A stretch of DNA of 64,000 nt. Source: an uncultured Eubacteriales bacterium. Its GTDB lineage: Bacteria > Bacillota > Clostridia > Oscillospirales > UMGS1783. The notes under the pieces were generated by a model, which made no database searches, was not told the DNA's origin, and saw only the letters and a program-made list of their open reading frames with translations. The translations under genes and the position numbers were made by a program. The stretch spans positions 26,253-90,252 of the forward strand of contig CAKSHC010000008.1 of NCBI GenBank assembly GCA_934456365.1, given 5' to 3'. Below are positions 35,797-45,001 of this stretch, in pieces. Every line of letters starts with the position of its first letter. Positions within the stretch are counted from its first letter, which is position 1.

Positions 35797-37884
35797 TCAG
35801 GCGATCGGCAGAGAGATGGTAAAGGTGAGCTTGTGGTCGGCGTATTCGTAGGAAAGGGTGCCGTTCATGGCCTCGATGTGGCTTTTGCAGATATAAAGGC
35901 CGAGCCCGATGTTTTCTTCGTTTTCGTTTCCGGAATAGTAGGGGCGGAAAGCGTCTTTGCCGCCGAGGCCTTTGCCGTTGTCCGAAACGGTGAGAATGCA
36001 GCGGTCAAATCTGCGGCAGGCCCCGAGCTCGATTTTGCTGCATTCGGCATGCTCGATGGCGTTGAGAACCAGGTTCTGAAGAACGGATTTCAAAGCGTCG
36101 GGCTTGGCAAAGGCCATGACGGGCTTTGCCGAAAGCGCCATCACGATCCCGTTTGCCTCCGCGTCGGGCGAAAGCTCCTTGTAAACCGCGCGGAGAATCT
36201 CGTCAACCTCCACATTCTCCGGATTTTCGGCCACATATTTTCGCCGCGCATAATCGGCCACCGCGGAAAGGTTTTCCTGCAGATAGGAAAGCTTTTCCTC
36301 CACAATGCCGAGGATCTTGAGCGGCTCCTCGCCGGTCTCCTTTTGCCGCAGCGCGGCCAGATGGCTGCGCACGGAGGAAAGCGGCTTTTTCATATCGTGC
36401 GAAACGAATTGCAGGATCTGCTCGCGCTCGTCGATCATTTGCTGCATGTTCTGCGTCTGCCACTTGACCTCGGCGGCCAGATTGGCGGTCAGCTTCCGGT
36501 TTTGCCGCTCGGACAGCAGAAATTCCCGAAAACCGATCACTAAAATCACCCCGAGCGCCGTGAGCGAAAGCCACATCAAAGGGCTGAAAAGCAGATCCAG
36601 GCTTTCCCGGAAGAAAAACAGCGCATACCCCGCCATCACCGCCGCCAGAGCGTTGTTGAGCCGCAGATCCAGCCGTTTGCCGCGCAGAAGATCCCAAACG
36701 GAAAATCCGACCACAAGAAGCGCGCCCACCGCGCCGGTTCCCTTTGCGGCAAGGGTGAGCGCGCTCTCGTGAGCCGTGCTCGCAAGCGGCGCCGCAAACG
36801 AACATCCCGCGCTCAAAGCCGCCAGCAAAACGCCCGCCGCCCGCGCAGGCACCTTATGCCACACCCGCGGCAGAGAAAGCGCCGCGCCGAGCAGGAAAAG
36901 CCCCGGAGCCGCCGCGCGCACCCCCAGCCAGAGGTAGGGCAGATCCGTGGCGCCCGTAAGAGCCAGAGAAGCGAAGGTTCCCGCCGTCACCGCCGCCGCA
37001 AACACAAGCTGCGGGACAAAGGCCGCCGCCCGCTTGAGAAGGCAGACAAACACAAAGATGAAAAAGGTGATCAGCGCCAGAAGAAAGGCGACGAACCGGA
37101 AGGTCCGCCCGCGCTCCACCACGGCGCGCACCTGCGCGTCCGGCCCGATGAGCGGAGTGCCCACAAAGCCGACCGGCCGCCCTTCCTCCGCCTCATAATG
37201 GATGGTGACAACGCAGCCGTTCTGGATCGGGTTGTCGTTCCAGATCCGGCTCGAAACGTTCAGGGGCACATCGAGAAAAATGCCCTCCGTCCCGTTTTTG
37301 TGCGCAACCGTTTCGTCGTAGGCCAGGGTTTGGTCAGTCGTCGCATATAGAGAGGAATCGTAGCCCGTCAGCGTGCCCAGCGAGGCCTCGTGCTGCGCCC
37401 GGACAAACACCTGACAGGCCGACAGCATCGGCGGCAGATACAGGGTCAGGTGCAGCCGCTCATCGTCTCCGATGTAGGCGGCGTAAGGGGAGAGGGCTTC
37501 CTCCCAGTTGCCGTCGGCCGGGCTGATCCCCTCCAGATTGGTGACCACATAGCGGATCGTGCCCCGGGCGGCGGGCGGCTCGCCGTTTTGCGCGTTGCTG
37601 ACGGCGCTGGAGGCGATCTCCTCGTAAGCGTTCGGCGTGTAGTTATAAGCCGCCAGCCGCTTGACCGAAAGCAGATCTTCCACCCTCACGGTCGTCGCCG
37701 TGTAGGATTCGGTGATCGGCTCCTGTTTTTGCGGATCGTAGCCCACCGGGATCTCAAAAGCGGTTTCCTGCGCCGGCGCGACCCCGATGGCGCGGCTTTC
37801 CGCCGCCGGCAAAAGCGCGCACAAAAGAACCCCCGCGCACAGCAGCGCGAGAAAAGCGGTAAGCGAGAAAAGCGGTTTTTTCAT
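35797..37884 (-). CDS. Membrane sensor histidine kinase, 7TMR-DISM-like
   Basis: 695 residues. Signal peptide/first helix (residues 5-27), an extracytoplasmic beta-rich domain (about 30-265), seven or so membrane helices (about 275-480), a coiled linker (NRKLTANLAAEVKWQTQNMQQ), then HisKA with FVSHDMKKPLSSVRSHL and HATPase_c with N box NLVLNAIEHA, DNGKGLGG and GLGLYI. The response regulator gene lies 4 bases upstream in the same operon. Its stimulus is unknown; the divergent secreted-protein genes are the obvious targets. Confidence 0.9.
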   Translation of the reverse strand: MKKPLFSLTAFLALLCAGVLLCALLPAAESRAIGVAPAQETAFEIPVGYDPQKQEPITESYTATTVRVEDLLSVKRLAAYNYTPNAYEEIASSAVSNAQNGEPPAARGTIRYVVTNLEGISPADGNWEEALSPYAAYIGDDERLHLTLYLPPMLSACQVFVRAQHEASLGTLTGYDSSLYATTDQTLAYDETVAHKNGTEGIFLDVPLNVSSRIWNDNPIQNGCVVTIHYEAEEGRPVGFVGTPLIGPDAQVRAVVERGRTFRFVAFLLALITFFIFVFVCLLKRAAAFVPQLVFAAAVTAGTFASLALTGATDLPYLWLGVRAAAPGLFLLGAALSLPRVWHKVPARAAGVLLAALSAGCSFAAPLASTAHESALTLAAKGTGAVGALLVVGFSVWDLLRGKRLDLRLNNALAAVMAGYALFFFRESLDLLFSPLMWLSLTALGVILVIGFREFLLSERQNRKLTANLAAEVKWQTQNMQQMIDEREQILQFVSHDMKKPLSSVRSHLAALRQKETGEEPLKILGIVEEKLSYLQENLSAVADYARRKYVAENPENVEVDEILRAVYKELSPDAEANGIVMALSAKPVMAFAKPDALKSVLQNLVLNAIEHAECSKIELGACRRFDRCILTVSDNGKGLGGKDAFRPYYSGNENEENIGLGLYICKSHIEAMNGTLSYEYADHKLTFTISLPIA

Positions 37885-37888
37885 GGCG

Positions 37889-38554
37889 TTATTCCCCCGT
37901 AAAGCAATAGCCTTTTCCGAATTCCGTGCGGATCATCGTCCGGTCGCCGCAGGTCTCCGCCAGCTTGAGGCGCAGGGTGGAAATGTGGCGCTTGATTGTT
38001 GTGGTGTGCAGGCTTTTCATTTTCCAAACGTTTTCGTAGATCTCGTTGGGCAGAAAGTATTGCCCCTCGTGGGTGATCAGGAAATAAAGGATGTTGAATT
38101 CCGACGAGGTGAGCGCCAGCGGCTTCTCCCGGAAGCTGCAGGTGCGCTTTGCGGCGTTGACCGTCAGCCCGTTGACCGAGATCGCCGCCCGCTGCGGCGG
38201 CAGAAGCCGCAGAGAAAGCCGCATCTCCAGAAGCTCCATCGAGCAGGGCTTGACCACATAATCCATCGCCCCCAAAGAAAACCCCTCCATCATGGCCTCT
38301 TCCGAGCCGATGTCGGATAAAATCACCACCGGTGGCAGATTTTCCACCGCGTCAAAAAGCGCCAGCCCGCTCCCGTCGGGTAGGATCAGATCCAGAAGGA
38401 TCCCGTCAAAGCCTCCCGCGCGCGCCAGCGCAATTCCCTCGGCCAGGGTGGAGGCCGTCTGCACCTCGTTTTTTTCGCCGAAGTAGGCGCTCAGCGCCCG
38501 CTGCTGGGCCAGATCGTCCTCCAGAATCAGCAGCTTCCGATCTTCAACCGCCAT
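37889..38554 (-). CDS. OmpR/PhoB-family response regulator
   Basis: 221 residues from ATG 38554 (AAGGAG, 7-base spacing; an ATG 13 codons upstream has no RBS). Receiver domain with the acidic pair in LILEDD and phospho-acceptor Asp in GILLDLILPDGSG. The C-terminal winged helix is ITHEGQYFLPNEIYENVW, then TTTIKRHISTLRLKL and FGKGYCF. Partner of the kinase at 35797. Divergent from the 38726 gene; a tandem direct repeat at 38630-38649 is a probable binding site. Confidence 0.92.
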   Translation of the reverse strand: MAVEDRKLLILEDDLAQQRALSAYFGEKNEVQTASTLAEGIALARAGGFDGILLDLILPDGSGLALFDAVENLPPVVILSDIGSEEAMMEGFSLGAMDYVVKPCSMELLEMRLSLRLLPPQRAAISVNGLTVNAAKRTCSFREKPLALTSSEFNILYFLITHEGQYFLPNEIYENVWKMKSLHTTTIKRHISTLRLKLAETCGDRTMIRTEFGKGYCFTGE

Positions 38555-38629
38555 GCCGCGCTCCTTTTCCTCTTTATTTCTTATTAAAATCATATCATAT
38601 TCGGAAACCGGATTTCAACCGCTTCTTTT

Positions 38630-38649
38630 GGTTACGATCGGTTACGATT
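38630..38649 (+). promoter_or_regulatory. Tandem direct repeat, candidate response-regulator box
   Basis: Two adjacent 10-base copies, GGTTACGATC (38630-38639) and GGTTACGATT (38640-38649). OmpR/PhoB-type dimers bind direct repeats with roughly this period. The repeat lies about 30 bases before a TATGAT -10 candidate (38680-38685) that lacks a good -35, as expected for an activated promoter of the 38726 gene. Confidence 0.5.
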
Positions 38650-38725
38650 TTGTTTGCGGGGGTGCTTTTTGAGAAAATTATGATAAAATCAAGAGAAAGA
38701 AAGTGAAACCGAAACGGAGTAAACA

Positions 38726-41713
38726 ATGAGCGAACGGAAAGAAAGAATAAACGGGAGAAAGGCGGCGCTGGCCGCGCTGCTGCTTCTGGTCACGGGGCTT
38801 TGCCTCCTGCCGCTCGGCCCGAAGGCCGCAGCGGCAGACACGGATAGCGCCCTGCGCCCGGAATTTGCCGTTTCCGGCTACTGGACCTACAGCAAAAGCG
38901 GCTCCAACATCACAAGCCTCGCCTTCTCCGGCATGACCGCGGCATCGGCCCCCTCCGGCACGGACGTGGTCGAAAGCGGCGTCACCACCGGCAAAAGCTA
39001 TACCCTCGCCACGGGCTATAACAAAAATGCCGAGCTGCATTTCATCATCATCTCGACAAGCCTTTCGGTGCCCGCGCACACGAAATATACCGTCCGGCAT
39101 AATTTCGATCTCTCCGGCACCCGCACCGTTTCCAACAAAAAGGCCACAGCGCCGGCCAGCTTCCAGCTTTCCTACCTCGGCACCTCCGCCAGCCTCTCGG
39201 GAGCTGCCATTTCGCCCGCCGTCCCGTCGACCTCCTCCGCCATCACCGGCCTGAATCAGGGAACCGAGCTGATCCAGGGCTATAAAACCGGCACGGGCAG
39301 CGCTACCACCACCGATATCGGCCAGAGCGCCTCGAAAAGCGGAATCTATACCTACGAAAACACCACCGATTCCACCGCCACCATCTCCCAGTTCTTCGGC
39401 CTTTGGGTTTGCTCGCAGTACGGAAAAACCTACACAAGCTCCGCCCAGGCGACCTGTAAGATCACAACCGAGATCACCTATTCCGCCGTGCGCCTTGCCT
39501 TGAGAAAAGACGATCGGACCTGGACGGGCGCGTCGGCTTCCCTCACCATCAACATAACAAAAACCTACACCCTGACGGAAACCGAACCGGGCGTTTATAT
39601 TTATTCCAGCTGCATTTTCCCTCTCGACGGAACGGAATATAAGCTTTCTCTCGACGGGGAAACCTTCACCCTGGCCTACGATCCCGAAACCGATCCCTCG
39701 CCCTTTTCGAAGGCCATGGAGCTTTATACCGTCACCTACAGCCAGGGCGACGCTACCGGCCTTAAAAATAATATGCCGGACGACGATATCGTCCTGAGCG
39801 GCACCACCTACCGCCCGATCAACTATGTGTGCTGCACCAAGCCGGGCTACTTCCAAAGCGGCTGGGGCACCCAGGTCGGCAAAGGGGCGGTCAGCACGGT
39901 CGTCGTCACCAAAAGAACCACCTTCTATCCCAGCTGGGCTCCCGAAAAATATACCGTAACCCTTGATCCCAACGGCGGCACCGTCAAGACGACGAGCATA
40001 AGCGTTCGCTATGCAAATTACTATTGGGATCTGGTCAACCCCACCCGCGAGGGCTACAACTTCCTGGGCTGGTACACCGAAAAGGAGGGCGGCACTCAGA
40101 TCACCAGCGCCACTTTCTGCTCCATCCCCAACGACCACACGCTCTATGCCCGCTGGGAGCTCATCCATAAGGATCATGCGATCTGCGCCGGATCCTCCTG
40201 CTCCGATTCTTCGCACGGAGTCGTGGAATGGACAGCATGGGACGGAAAAGAAACCATCACCTACACAAACAACATCGCCCGGGTCTATCTGACCGAGAGC
40301 ACCGAGCAAACGCGCTCGCTCACCGTTTCCCAGGGGAAAACGCTCTATCTCTGCTTAAACGGACAAACGCTTTCCTATTCGACCGGGATGCCCAGTATTT
40401 CGGTCGCCGCGGACGCGCAGCTGATCCTCTGCGATTGCTCCGGCGGGAAAACGGGAAAGCTCCTCAACAGCTATAAAGGGGGGCGCGCCATCGTCAATAA
40501 GGGAACCTACACCCAGTATGCCGGCACGGTGGAATGCTCCGGCACCGACACGTCCGATACCCCCTACACCCTTTCCAACGAAGCAACGGCCAACCTGCAC
40601 GGCGGCACGATCCAATGCGAAAACGGCTATGGGGCCTACCTCTTCGGCTCCGCTAAGCTGAATCTTTCGGATGGCACGGTGTCGAGCGGGAAGCGCTACG
40701 CCGTTTTCCTGAGCGGCGGCGGCACCGTTGTCATGACCGGCGGCCGCCTGCAAAGCAGCGGCTCGCACGGAATCTATACCATGCTCGGCTCGGCCGTCCT
40801 CAAAATCAGCGGCGGCACCGTTTCCGGCTCAACCTATGCCATCTACAACGCGCGCCCCGCGACCAAGGTCTACCTCAGCGGCAGCCCCTCCCTTCTCGGG
40901 GCTTCGGGCTCCATCTATACGGGGGGCAGCTATTCCGTGATCTATGCCCAAAGCGAGGAAGGCGCTCCCTACCGGGGCGGCACCCTGCTTTTGTGCTACA
41001 GCACCGTCCGCACCCCGCAAACGCTGGTTTACGGCGTGACGAGCGCCAACCGGAATTCCTTCCGGCATCCGGATTCCAACTATAAGCTCGTGCTTGAAAG
41101 CGGCAATCTTGTTCTGCGCGGGGCAAACGAATGCTTCGTCACCTTCGATCCCAACGGCGGCTCGGTGACCACGACCGGCAAATGGGTCGTCCGCCAGAGC
41201 GCCTACTCCACCCTGCCCACCCCCGCCTTTCCCGGCTATCGCTTCGCGGGCTGGTACACCCGGCAGGAGGGCGGCGACCGGGTCGAAAGCGACACCCTCG
41301 TTCCCGCCGCCGAGGATCATACTCTCTATGCCCATTGGGAGCCCGAAACGGTCGTCAGCGTGGAGATCGTGTGGGGCGCTTTGGAATTTACCTATCGGGA
41401 CGGCGACTGGAATCCCGAAACCCACGCCTATGAAAACGGCGGCTGGGTCGCTTCGCAAACGGCCGGGGATCGGATCACCGTGGAAAATCAGGGCAACGTT
41501 TCGGTGCAGGTGCGCCTGACCTATCAGAGCTCCTATGCGGCCGTTTCCGCCGAATTTATCGAGAACGGAGCGGCGGTGGCCGCGCCGGTTTCGCTGGGCG
41601 AAGGCGAGCGGAAGCAGATGTCTGTGAAGCTGAACGGCAAGCCAGCCGGGTCGATGACGGGAGCCCTTCTTGGCACAATCACCATACGAATTGAGGAGGA
41701 TTCCGCCCTATGA
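38726..41713 (+). CDS. Large secreted surface protein, beta-helix with InlB-type repeats
   Basis: 995 residues. Signal peptide (residues 1-37, cleavage near AAAADT). Then an N-terminal Ser/Thr-rich beta region (40-330), a Listeria-Bacteroides InlB repeat (about 405-475; LDPNGGTVKTT, then GYNFLGWYT), a right-handed beta-helix-like block rich in GGT and GGR turns (about 500-770), a second InlB repeat (about 805-870), and a C-terminal domain (VEIVWGALEFTYRDGDWNP onward) shared with the two small secreted proteins downstream. No LPXTG, SLH or other wall anchor was seen. Probably an adhesin or fibre component. Overlaps the next gene by ATGA. Confidence 0.85.
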   Translation: MSERKERINGRKAALAALLLLVTGLCLLPLGPKAAAADTDSALRPEFAVSGYWTYSKSGSNITSLAFSGMTAASAPSGTDVVESGVTTGKSYTLATGYNKNAELHFIIISTSLSVPAHTKYTVRHNFDLSGTRTVSNKKATAPASFQLSYLGTSASLSGAAISPAVPSTSSAITGLNQGTELIQGYKTGTGSATTTDIGQSASKSGIYTYENTTDSTATISQFFGLWVCSQYGKTYTSSAQATCKITTEITYSAVRLALRKDDRTWTGASASLTINITKTYTLTETEPGVYIYSSCIFPLDGTEYKLSLDGETFTLAYDPETDPSPFSKAMELYTVTYSQGDATGLKNNMPDDDIVLSGTTYRPINYVCCTKPGYFQSGWGTQVGKGAVSTVVVTKRTTFYPSWAPEKYTVTLDPNGGTVKTTSISVRYANYYWDLVNPTREGYNFLGWYTEKEGGTQITSATFCSIPNDHTLYARWELIHKDHAICAGSSCSDSSHGVVEWTAWDGKETITYTNNIARVYLTESTEQTRSLTVSQGKTLYLCLNGQTLSYSTGMPSISVAADAQLILCDCSGGKTGKLLNSYKGGRAIVNKGTYTQYAGTVECSGTDTSDTPYTLSNEATANLHGGTIQCENGYGAYLFGSAKLNLSDGTVSSGKRYAVFLSGGGTVVMTGGRLQSSGSHGIYTMLGSAVLKISGGTVSGSTYAIYNARPATKVYLSGSPSLLGASGSIYTGGSYSVIYAQSEEGAPYRGGTLLLCYSTVRTPQTLVYGVTSANRNSFRHPDSNYKLVLESGNLVLRGANECFVTFDPNGGSVTTTGKWVVRQSAYSTLPTPAFPGYRFAGWYTRQEGGDRVESDTLVPAAEDHTLYAHWEPETVVSVEIVWGALEFTYRDGDWNPETHAYENGGWVASQTAGDRITVENQGNVSVQVRLTYQSSYAAVSAEFIENGAAVAAPVSLGEGERKQMSVKLNGKPAGSMTGALLGTITIRIEEDSAL

Positions 41714-42252
41714 GCCGGGAAAAAGAGAAAAAGCGCCGGAAATGGCTGCTCCTGCTCTTGCTGCTTCTGCTTCTTCTGCTGCTGGTGAGCGTGGGATTCG
41801 GCGCCTGGGCGCTTTGGGGTCGCAGCACGCCTCCCGTTCTGGAGCCGGATTATGCGCCGAAGGAAATCGAGGCCAAGGCCGAGCCGATCGGCGACGAGGG
41901 CGAGCCGAAGCTTGAAGCGCCCCGGGGCGGCGGCGCCGTGAGCCTGACCTATTCCAAAGAGGTAACGGTCAGCCTTTCCGAAAAATCGGTAAGCCTCTTA
42001 TTTGCGAATCCCTCCAAATCCAATCAGGATGTGGTGCTGCTCCTTCAGATTGAAGACGCGGTTCTCTTCCGCTCCGGCCGCCTGACCCCGGGCAACCGGG
42101 TAACGGCGCTTCCGCTTGCCGAAGGCGTGGAAAGCCGCCTGCTGCCGGGCGGATACGAAGGGAAATTCATCGTGCTGTACTACGACAGCGTCAGCGGCGA
42201 AAAGGCCGTGGTTCAAACGGAAATCCCCGTGCGCGTCACGGTTACGGATTGA
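41710..42252 (+). CDS. Membrane-anchored extracellular protein
   Basis: 180 residues. A basic KKRRK is followed by an unusual run of 13 Leu that forms a single membrane helix (residues 12-36). A Pro/Glu-rich linker follows (APKEIEAKAEPIGDEGEPKLE), then a beta-sandwich-like domain (VSLTYSKEVTVSLSEKSVSLLF to QTEIPVRVTV). Orientation predicts the C-terminal domain outside the cell. Translationally coupled (ATGA) to the big surface protein, so it may tether or assemble it. Family not recognised. Confidence 0.75.
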   Translation: MSREKEKKRRKWLLLLLLLLLLLLLVSVGFGAWALWGRSTPPVLEPDYAPKEIEAKAEPIGDEGEPKLEAPRGGGAVSLTYSKEVTVSLSEKSVSLLFANPSKSNQDVVLLLQIEDAVLFRSGRLTPGNRVTALPLAEGVESRLLPGGYEGKFIVLYYDSVSGEKAVVQTEIPVRVTVTD

Positions 42253-42287
42253 CAGGCGATTTTGGAAAGAGGAAAGGAAGGTAGAAA

Positions 42288-42806
42288 ATGAAAAAGCTTT
42301 TTGCAGCGGTTCTGATCGGTTTGCTGGTCGTTTCCGGGATTCCGGTTTTGGCCGCGGATCCCATGACCGGAAAGGATGAGGAGCGCAGCGTTGATGTGCG
42401 CGCCCGGTATGTGGAGGGCGCGGCCACGATCGACGTCTATAGCGTGGAGGTCGTTTGGGAGGCGATGGAATTTACCTACAAAACCTCGGGCACAAGGCAG
42501 TGGGATCCCGCTTCGCACCAGTATCAGGACGCGGTTTCGGGAGCCTGGTCGGAAAGCGGAAATTCCGTCACCGTCACAAACCATTCCAACCGCGCGGTCG
42601 AGGTCGTGTTTTCGTATCAAAGCGCCGCCGGCTTCGAAGGCATCCGGGGATCCTTCAGCGTTCCCTCCGCCCGGCTTGCGGCCGGCGAGGTCGGAAACGT
42701 GGCGGGCGCGGATAAGATCCGTACCGCCCTCACGCTTTCGGGCGATCTGTCCGGCAGCGTGACGGAGCTGACCAAGATCGGCTCGGTCACAATCACTCTC
42801 CAGTAA
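42288..42806 (+). CDS. Small secreted protein with the shared WG-MEFTY domain
   Basis: 172 residues from ATG 42288 (GGAAGG upstream). Signal peptide about 1-21 (VVSGIPVLAA). The remainder is one domain beginning VYSVEVVWEAMEFTYKTSG, with WDPASHQYQ, NSVTVTNHSNRAVEVVFSYQ and a C-terminal IGSVTITL strand. It aligns block by block with the C-terminus of the 995-aa protein and with the next gene product. No known family is recognised; probably a structural extracellular subunit. Confidence 0.8.
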   Translation: MKKLFAAVLIGLLVVSGIPVLAADPMTGKDEERSVDVRARYVEGAATIDVYSVEVVWEAMEFTYKTSGTRQWDPASHQYQDAVSGAWSESGNSVTVTNHSNRAVEVVFSYQSAAGFEGIRGSFSVPSARLAAGEVGNVAGADKIRTALTLSGDLSGSVTELTKIGSVTITLQ

Positions 42807-42834
42807 AAAATTCAGATTCAGAAAGGAATTTGTT

Positions 42835-43371
42835 ATGAAAAAGATTTTGTCGGTTCTTCTCGCTCTGCTGCTCGTCTGCGCGGCAGCCGTTCCCGCTCTG
42901 GCCAAATCCGGCCTCGCCCTGCAGGACACCGATTCGGCCGTCGTCAAGGGCACCTATGAGCCCGGCAGCTCCTCCGATGCCGTGTATAGCGTGGATATCG
43001 CCTGGGGCAGCATGGAATTCACCTATACGGATGCTTCGGAGGGCACCTGGAATCCGCAGGACCATTCCTACGACGGCGCCGTGGCCGCCGCCTGGAGCTG
43101 CAAAGAAGATGGCGCAGATCGGATCACGGTGACCAACCATTCCAACGCCGAAATCGCCGTTTCCTTCCGCTACGATCCCGATGAGGCCCATACGGATATC
43201 AACGGCAGCTTCTCCAATTCGACGCTCACGCTTTCTTCCGCCGTCGGCACCGAGAAGGCGGACGCTCCTTCGAAATTCACTCAGCTCACTCTGTCCGGCG
43301 GCGCTCTTGAAAAGGGCGCGCAGGGGACCACCGTTGGCACCGTGACCGTGCAGATCGGAAACGGAAACTGA
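42835..43371 (+). CDS. Small secreted protein, paralogue of the preceding one
   Basis: 178 residues from ATG 42835 (AAAGGAAT upstream). Signal peptide (about 1-22, ending AAAVPALAK), then the same domain: VYSVDIAWGSMEFTYTDASE, TWNPQDHSYDGA, DRITVTNHSNAEIAVSFRY, TVGTVTVQIG. Only 28 bases after its paralogue, ended by a strong terminator. Likely the most abundant product of the operon given its position next to the terminator, though expression cannot be judged from sequence. Confidence 0.8.
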   Translation: MKKILSVLLALLLVCAAAVPALAKSGLALQDTDSAVVKGTYEPGSSSDAVYSVDIAWGSMEFTYTDASEGTWNPQDHSYDGAVAAAWSCKEDGADRITVTNHSNAEIAVSFRYDPDEAHTDINGSFSNSTLTLSSAVGTEKADAPSKFTQLTLSGGALEKGAQGTTVGTVTVQIGNGN

Positions 43372-43403
43372 GCGAATTTCCCCCATTTGATTCAAAAAGA
43401 AAG

Positions 43404-43432
43404 CGCAGCAGATCATTCTGCTGCGTTTTTTT
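43404..43432 (+). terminator. Terminator of the surface-protein operon
   Basis: A 9-bp stem CGCAGCAGA/TCTGCTGCG (43404-43425, loop TCAT) followed by seven T. Confidence 0.9.
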
Positions 43433-43500
43433 CTTTGAATTTTTGCAAAAATGGGCCTATTTTTTCTTTTTTGAGGCTCTTTTTGCACGGAAAAGAGCCT

Positions 43501-43990
43501 TCAAGGATCCGTTTTTTGCTCCTTTTTTGCCTTTTTATCCCGCATTTTCAGGCAAAAAGCAGCCAAAAGGAAGCCCAAACGGATCAGAATTCCCCCTGCT
43601 AAAAAGGGAAAAAGATAGATCAGAATCAAAAGGCCATCCGCATTGTTTATTTCCCGCACCCCAAAAGGGAAGATTCCGATCCGTAAAAAAAAGAATTTTG
43701 AGCAGAAAAAAGAAGAAAAATCCGCCGAAATGCAAAAGAGAGCGAAGAAAAATTTTTTCGCGCGGCCGAAACAGGAGCAAAACTCCCGTTCCGGCAATCA
43801 AAAGCCAGCCCAAAACGATTGCAATTTGGGTAAGCGCATAAGAAAAAAACGGCGAAAAAATAAAATCCGATAGAAAAAAGCATAGCAGCCCGTGCAAAAG
43901 CCCGCCCAATAGCGCCGACAAAAGACCTTTCCGCCGGGCGGAGCGATCCTTTTTGCTTTCCGATTTCATTTTTTGCGGCTGAGAAATCAT
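43501..43990 (-). pseudogene. Four-helix membrane protein gene with a frameshift
   Basis: ATG 43990 has GGAGGG upstream. The first frame gives hydrophobic helices (LLSALLGGLLHGLLCFFLS, TQIAIVLGWLLIAGTGVLLLF, LLHFGGFFFFFLLKILFF), then loses membrane character after FWG at the CCCCAAAA tract (43659-43666). Changing frame there restores a natural ending, ADGLLILIYLFPFLAGGIL to KKAKKEQKTDP, stop TGA at 43501. A homopolymer slip, either real or a sequence error, is the simplest explanation. Function unknown. Confidence 0.55.
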
Positions 43991-44065
43991 CTTATTCCCT
44001 CCCAGGCGGAACAATTTTTATTTCAGAAGAGGAGATGTTTCTCCTTTTTGGATTTTGAGCGAGGA

Positions 44066-44530
44066 TCAGAAAAGCGAGGAAACCTGTTTGGCGAGCTGCT
44101 TCCAGCGCTCGTAATTTTCCGAAATCTGCGATAGGGATTGATGCAGAATCGGGCTTCGGTTGACGGGGAGAGAAAGGCAAAGGATATCCGAAATCTTTTT
44201 GAGGTTTTCTTTTTCCGCAGAATTTTTCAAAAAAGCTTCGCAGGTGCAGAGAATTTCGTCTGGATAGCGATCCAGAAGAATGGCGGCCGCGCCATAGGAA
44301 TCCTCTTCGTCGTCGCTGTGAAGAACGAGCCGGAGCAGGCCGTTAAAATCCGGCAGGGGCTGACGGAAATAGCCGGTTTCCTTTCCCCAGCCGAAGTCGT
44401 ACAGATCGACTTTTACCCAAAGAGAATGGTCTTTGGGGGAAATGGCGTGCGCGGAATCCTTTTCCAGCAGGCCGAAATCGGCAGCGCTCTTTCGATTGAA
44501 ATGACGGCTCATAACAAAATACTGGCCCAT
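44066..44530 (-). CDS. Hypothetical protein of the immunity-like island
   Basis: 154 residues, soluble, ATG 44530 with AAGGAG upstream. Acidic middle (LHSDDEEDSYGAAAILLDRYPDEI) and a helical C-terminus (SQISENYERWKQLAKQVSSLF). The start MGQYFVMSRHFN and the DSYGAAAILLDRYPD stretch recall small immunity-type proteins that follow polymorphic toxins, but no family could be named. Part of a run of - strand genes of similar size. Confidence 0.65.
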   Translation of the reverse strand: MGQYFVMSRHFNRKSAADFGLLEKDSAHAISPKDHSLWVKVDLYDFGWGKETGYFRQPLPDFNGLLRLVLHSDDEEDSYGAAAILLDRYPDEILCTCEAFLKNSAEKENLKKISDILCLSLPVNRSPILHQSLSQISENYERWKQLAKQVSSLF

Positions 44531-44542
44531 GGGATCGGCTCC

Positions 44543-44956
44543 TTATGGCTGTTCTGTTTTCAGAAAGTAGGTTAAGAGGGAGAGAAATTCCTGTTCGCTG
44601 CAATATTTTTGTATGGTATAAACATCGCCGTTTTTCGCGATGTATTTTCCCCAATAGGCTCCGATGATTTCAATGGATCCGTCGAAGTAGTCGATTTTTG
44701 CGCATTTCCCATGGGGAGAACCCGGATCGCCATAAAGAATTTGGCCAAAGGAGAGCGAGGAAAAGGCTTGCAGGAAGGCGACGGTTTCTTGCTTGGAAAG
44801 CGTTTTCAGGACCGTAAAATCGGAATCATTTTCGACATTGACCACATGGATAGCCTGGATATTTGCCGCGGGCTGTTTGAATGTGTAGGGCGCGCTGCAT
44901 CCGGTAAGCGGCGCGAGCAGGAGAAGAAGGATGGGCCAAAGGATCCATTTTTTCAT
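44543..44956 (-). CDS. Putative lipoprotein
   Basis: 137 residues. Signal peptide type II with lipobox LTGC (Cys20), so anchored to the outer face of the membrane. Mature part is a small alpha/beta domain (IQAIHVVNVENDSDF, TVAFLQAFSSLSFGQI, YFDGSIEIIGAYWGKYI). No known family recognised. Lies 12 bases upstream of the previous gene in the same transcript direction. Confidence 0.75.
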   Translation of the reverse strand: MKKWILWPILLLLLAPLTGCSAPYTFKQPAANIQAIHVVNVENDSDFTVLKTLSKQETVAFLQAFSSLSFGQILYGDPGSPHGKCAKIDYFDGSIEIIGAYWGKYIAKNGDVYTIQKYCSEQEFLSLLTYFLKTEQP

Positions 44957-45001
44957 GAAGAGCTTCTCCTTTCAAACAGGGATTTTCCTGGCGCCGGAAG
45001 G

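Noticed and set aside
38726..43371. Sortase-anchored or S-layer proteins
   Set aside because: No LPXTG-type motif, hydrophobic C-terminal tail or SLH domain in any of the products.
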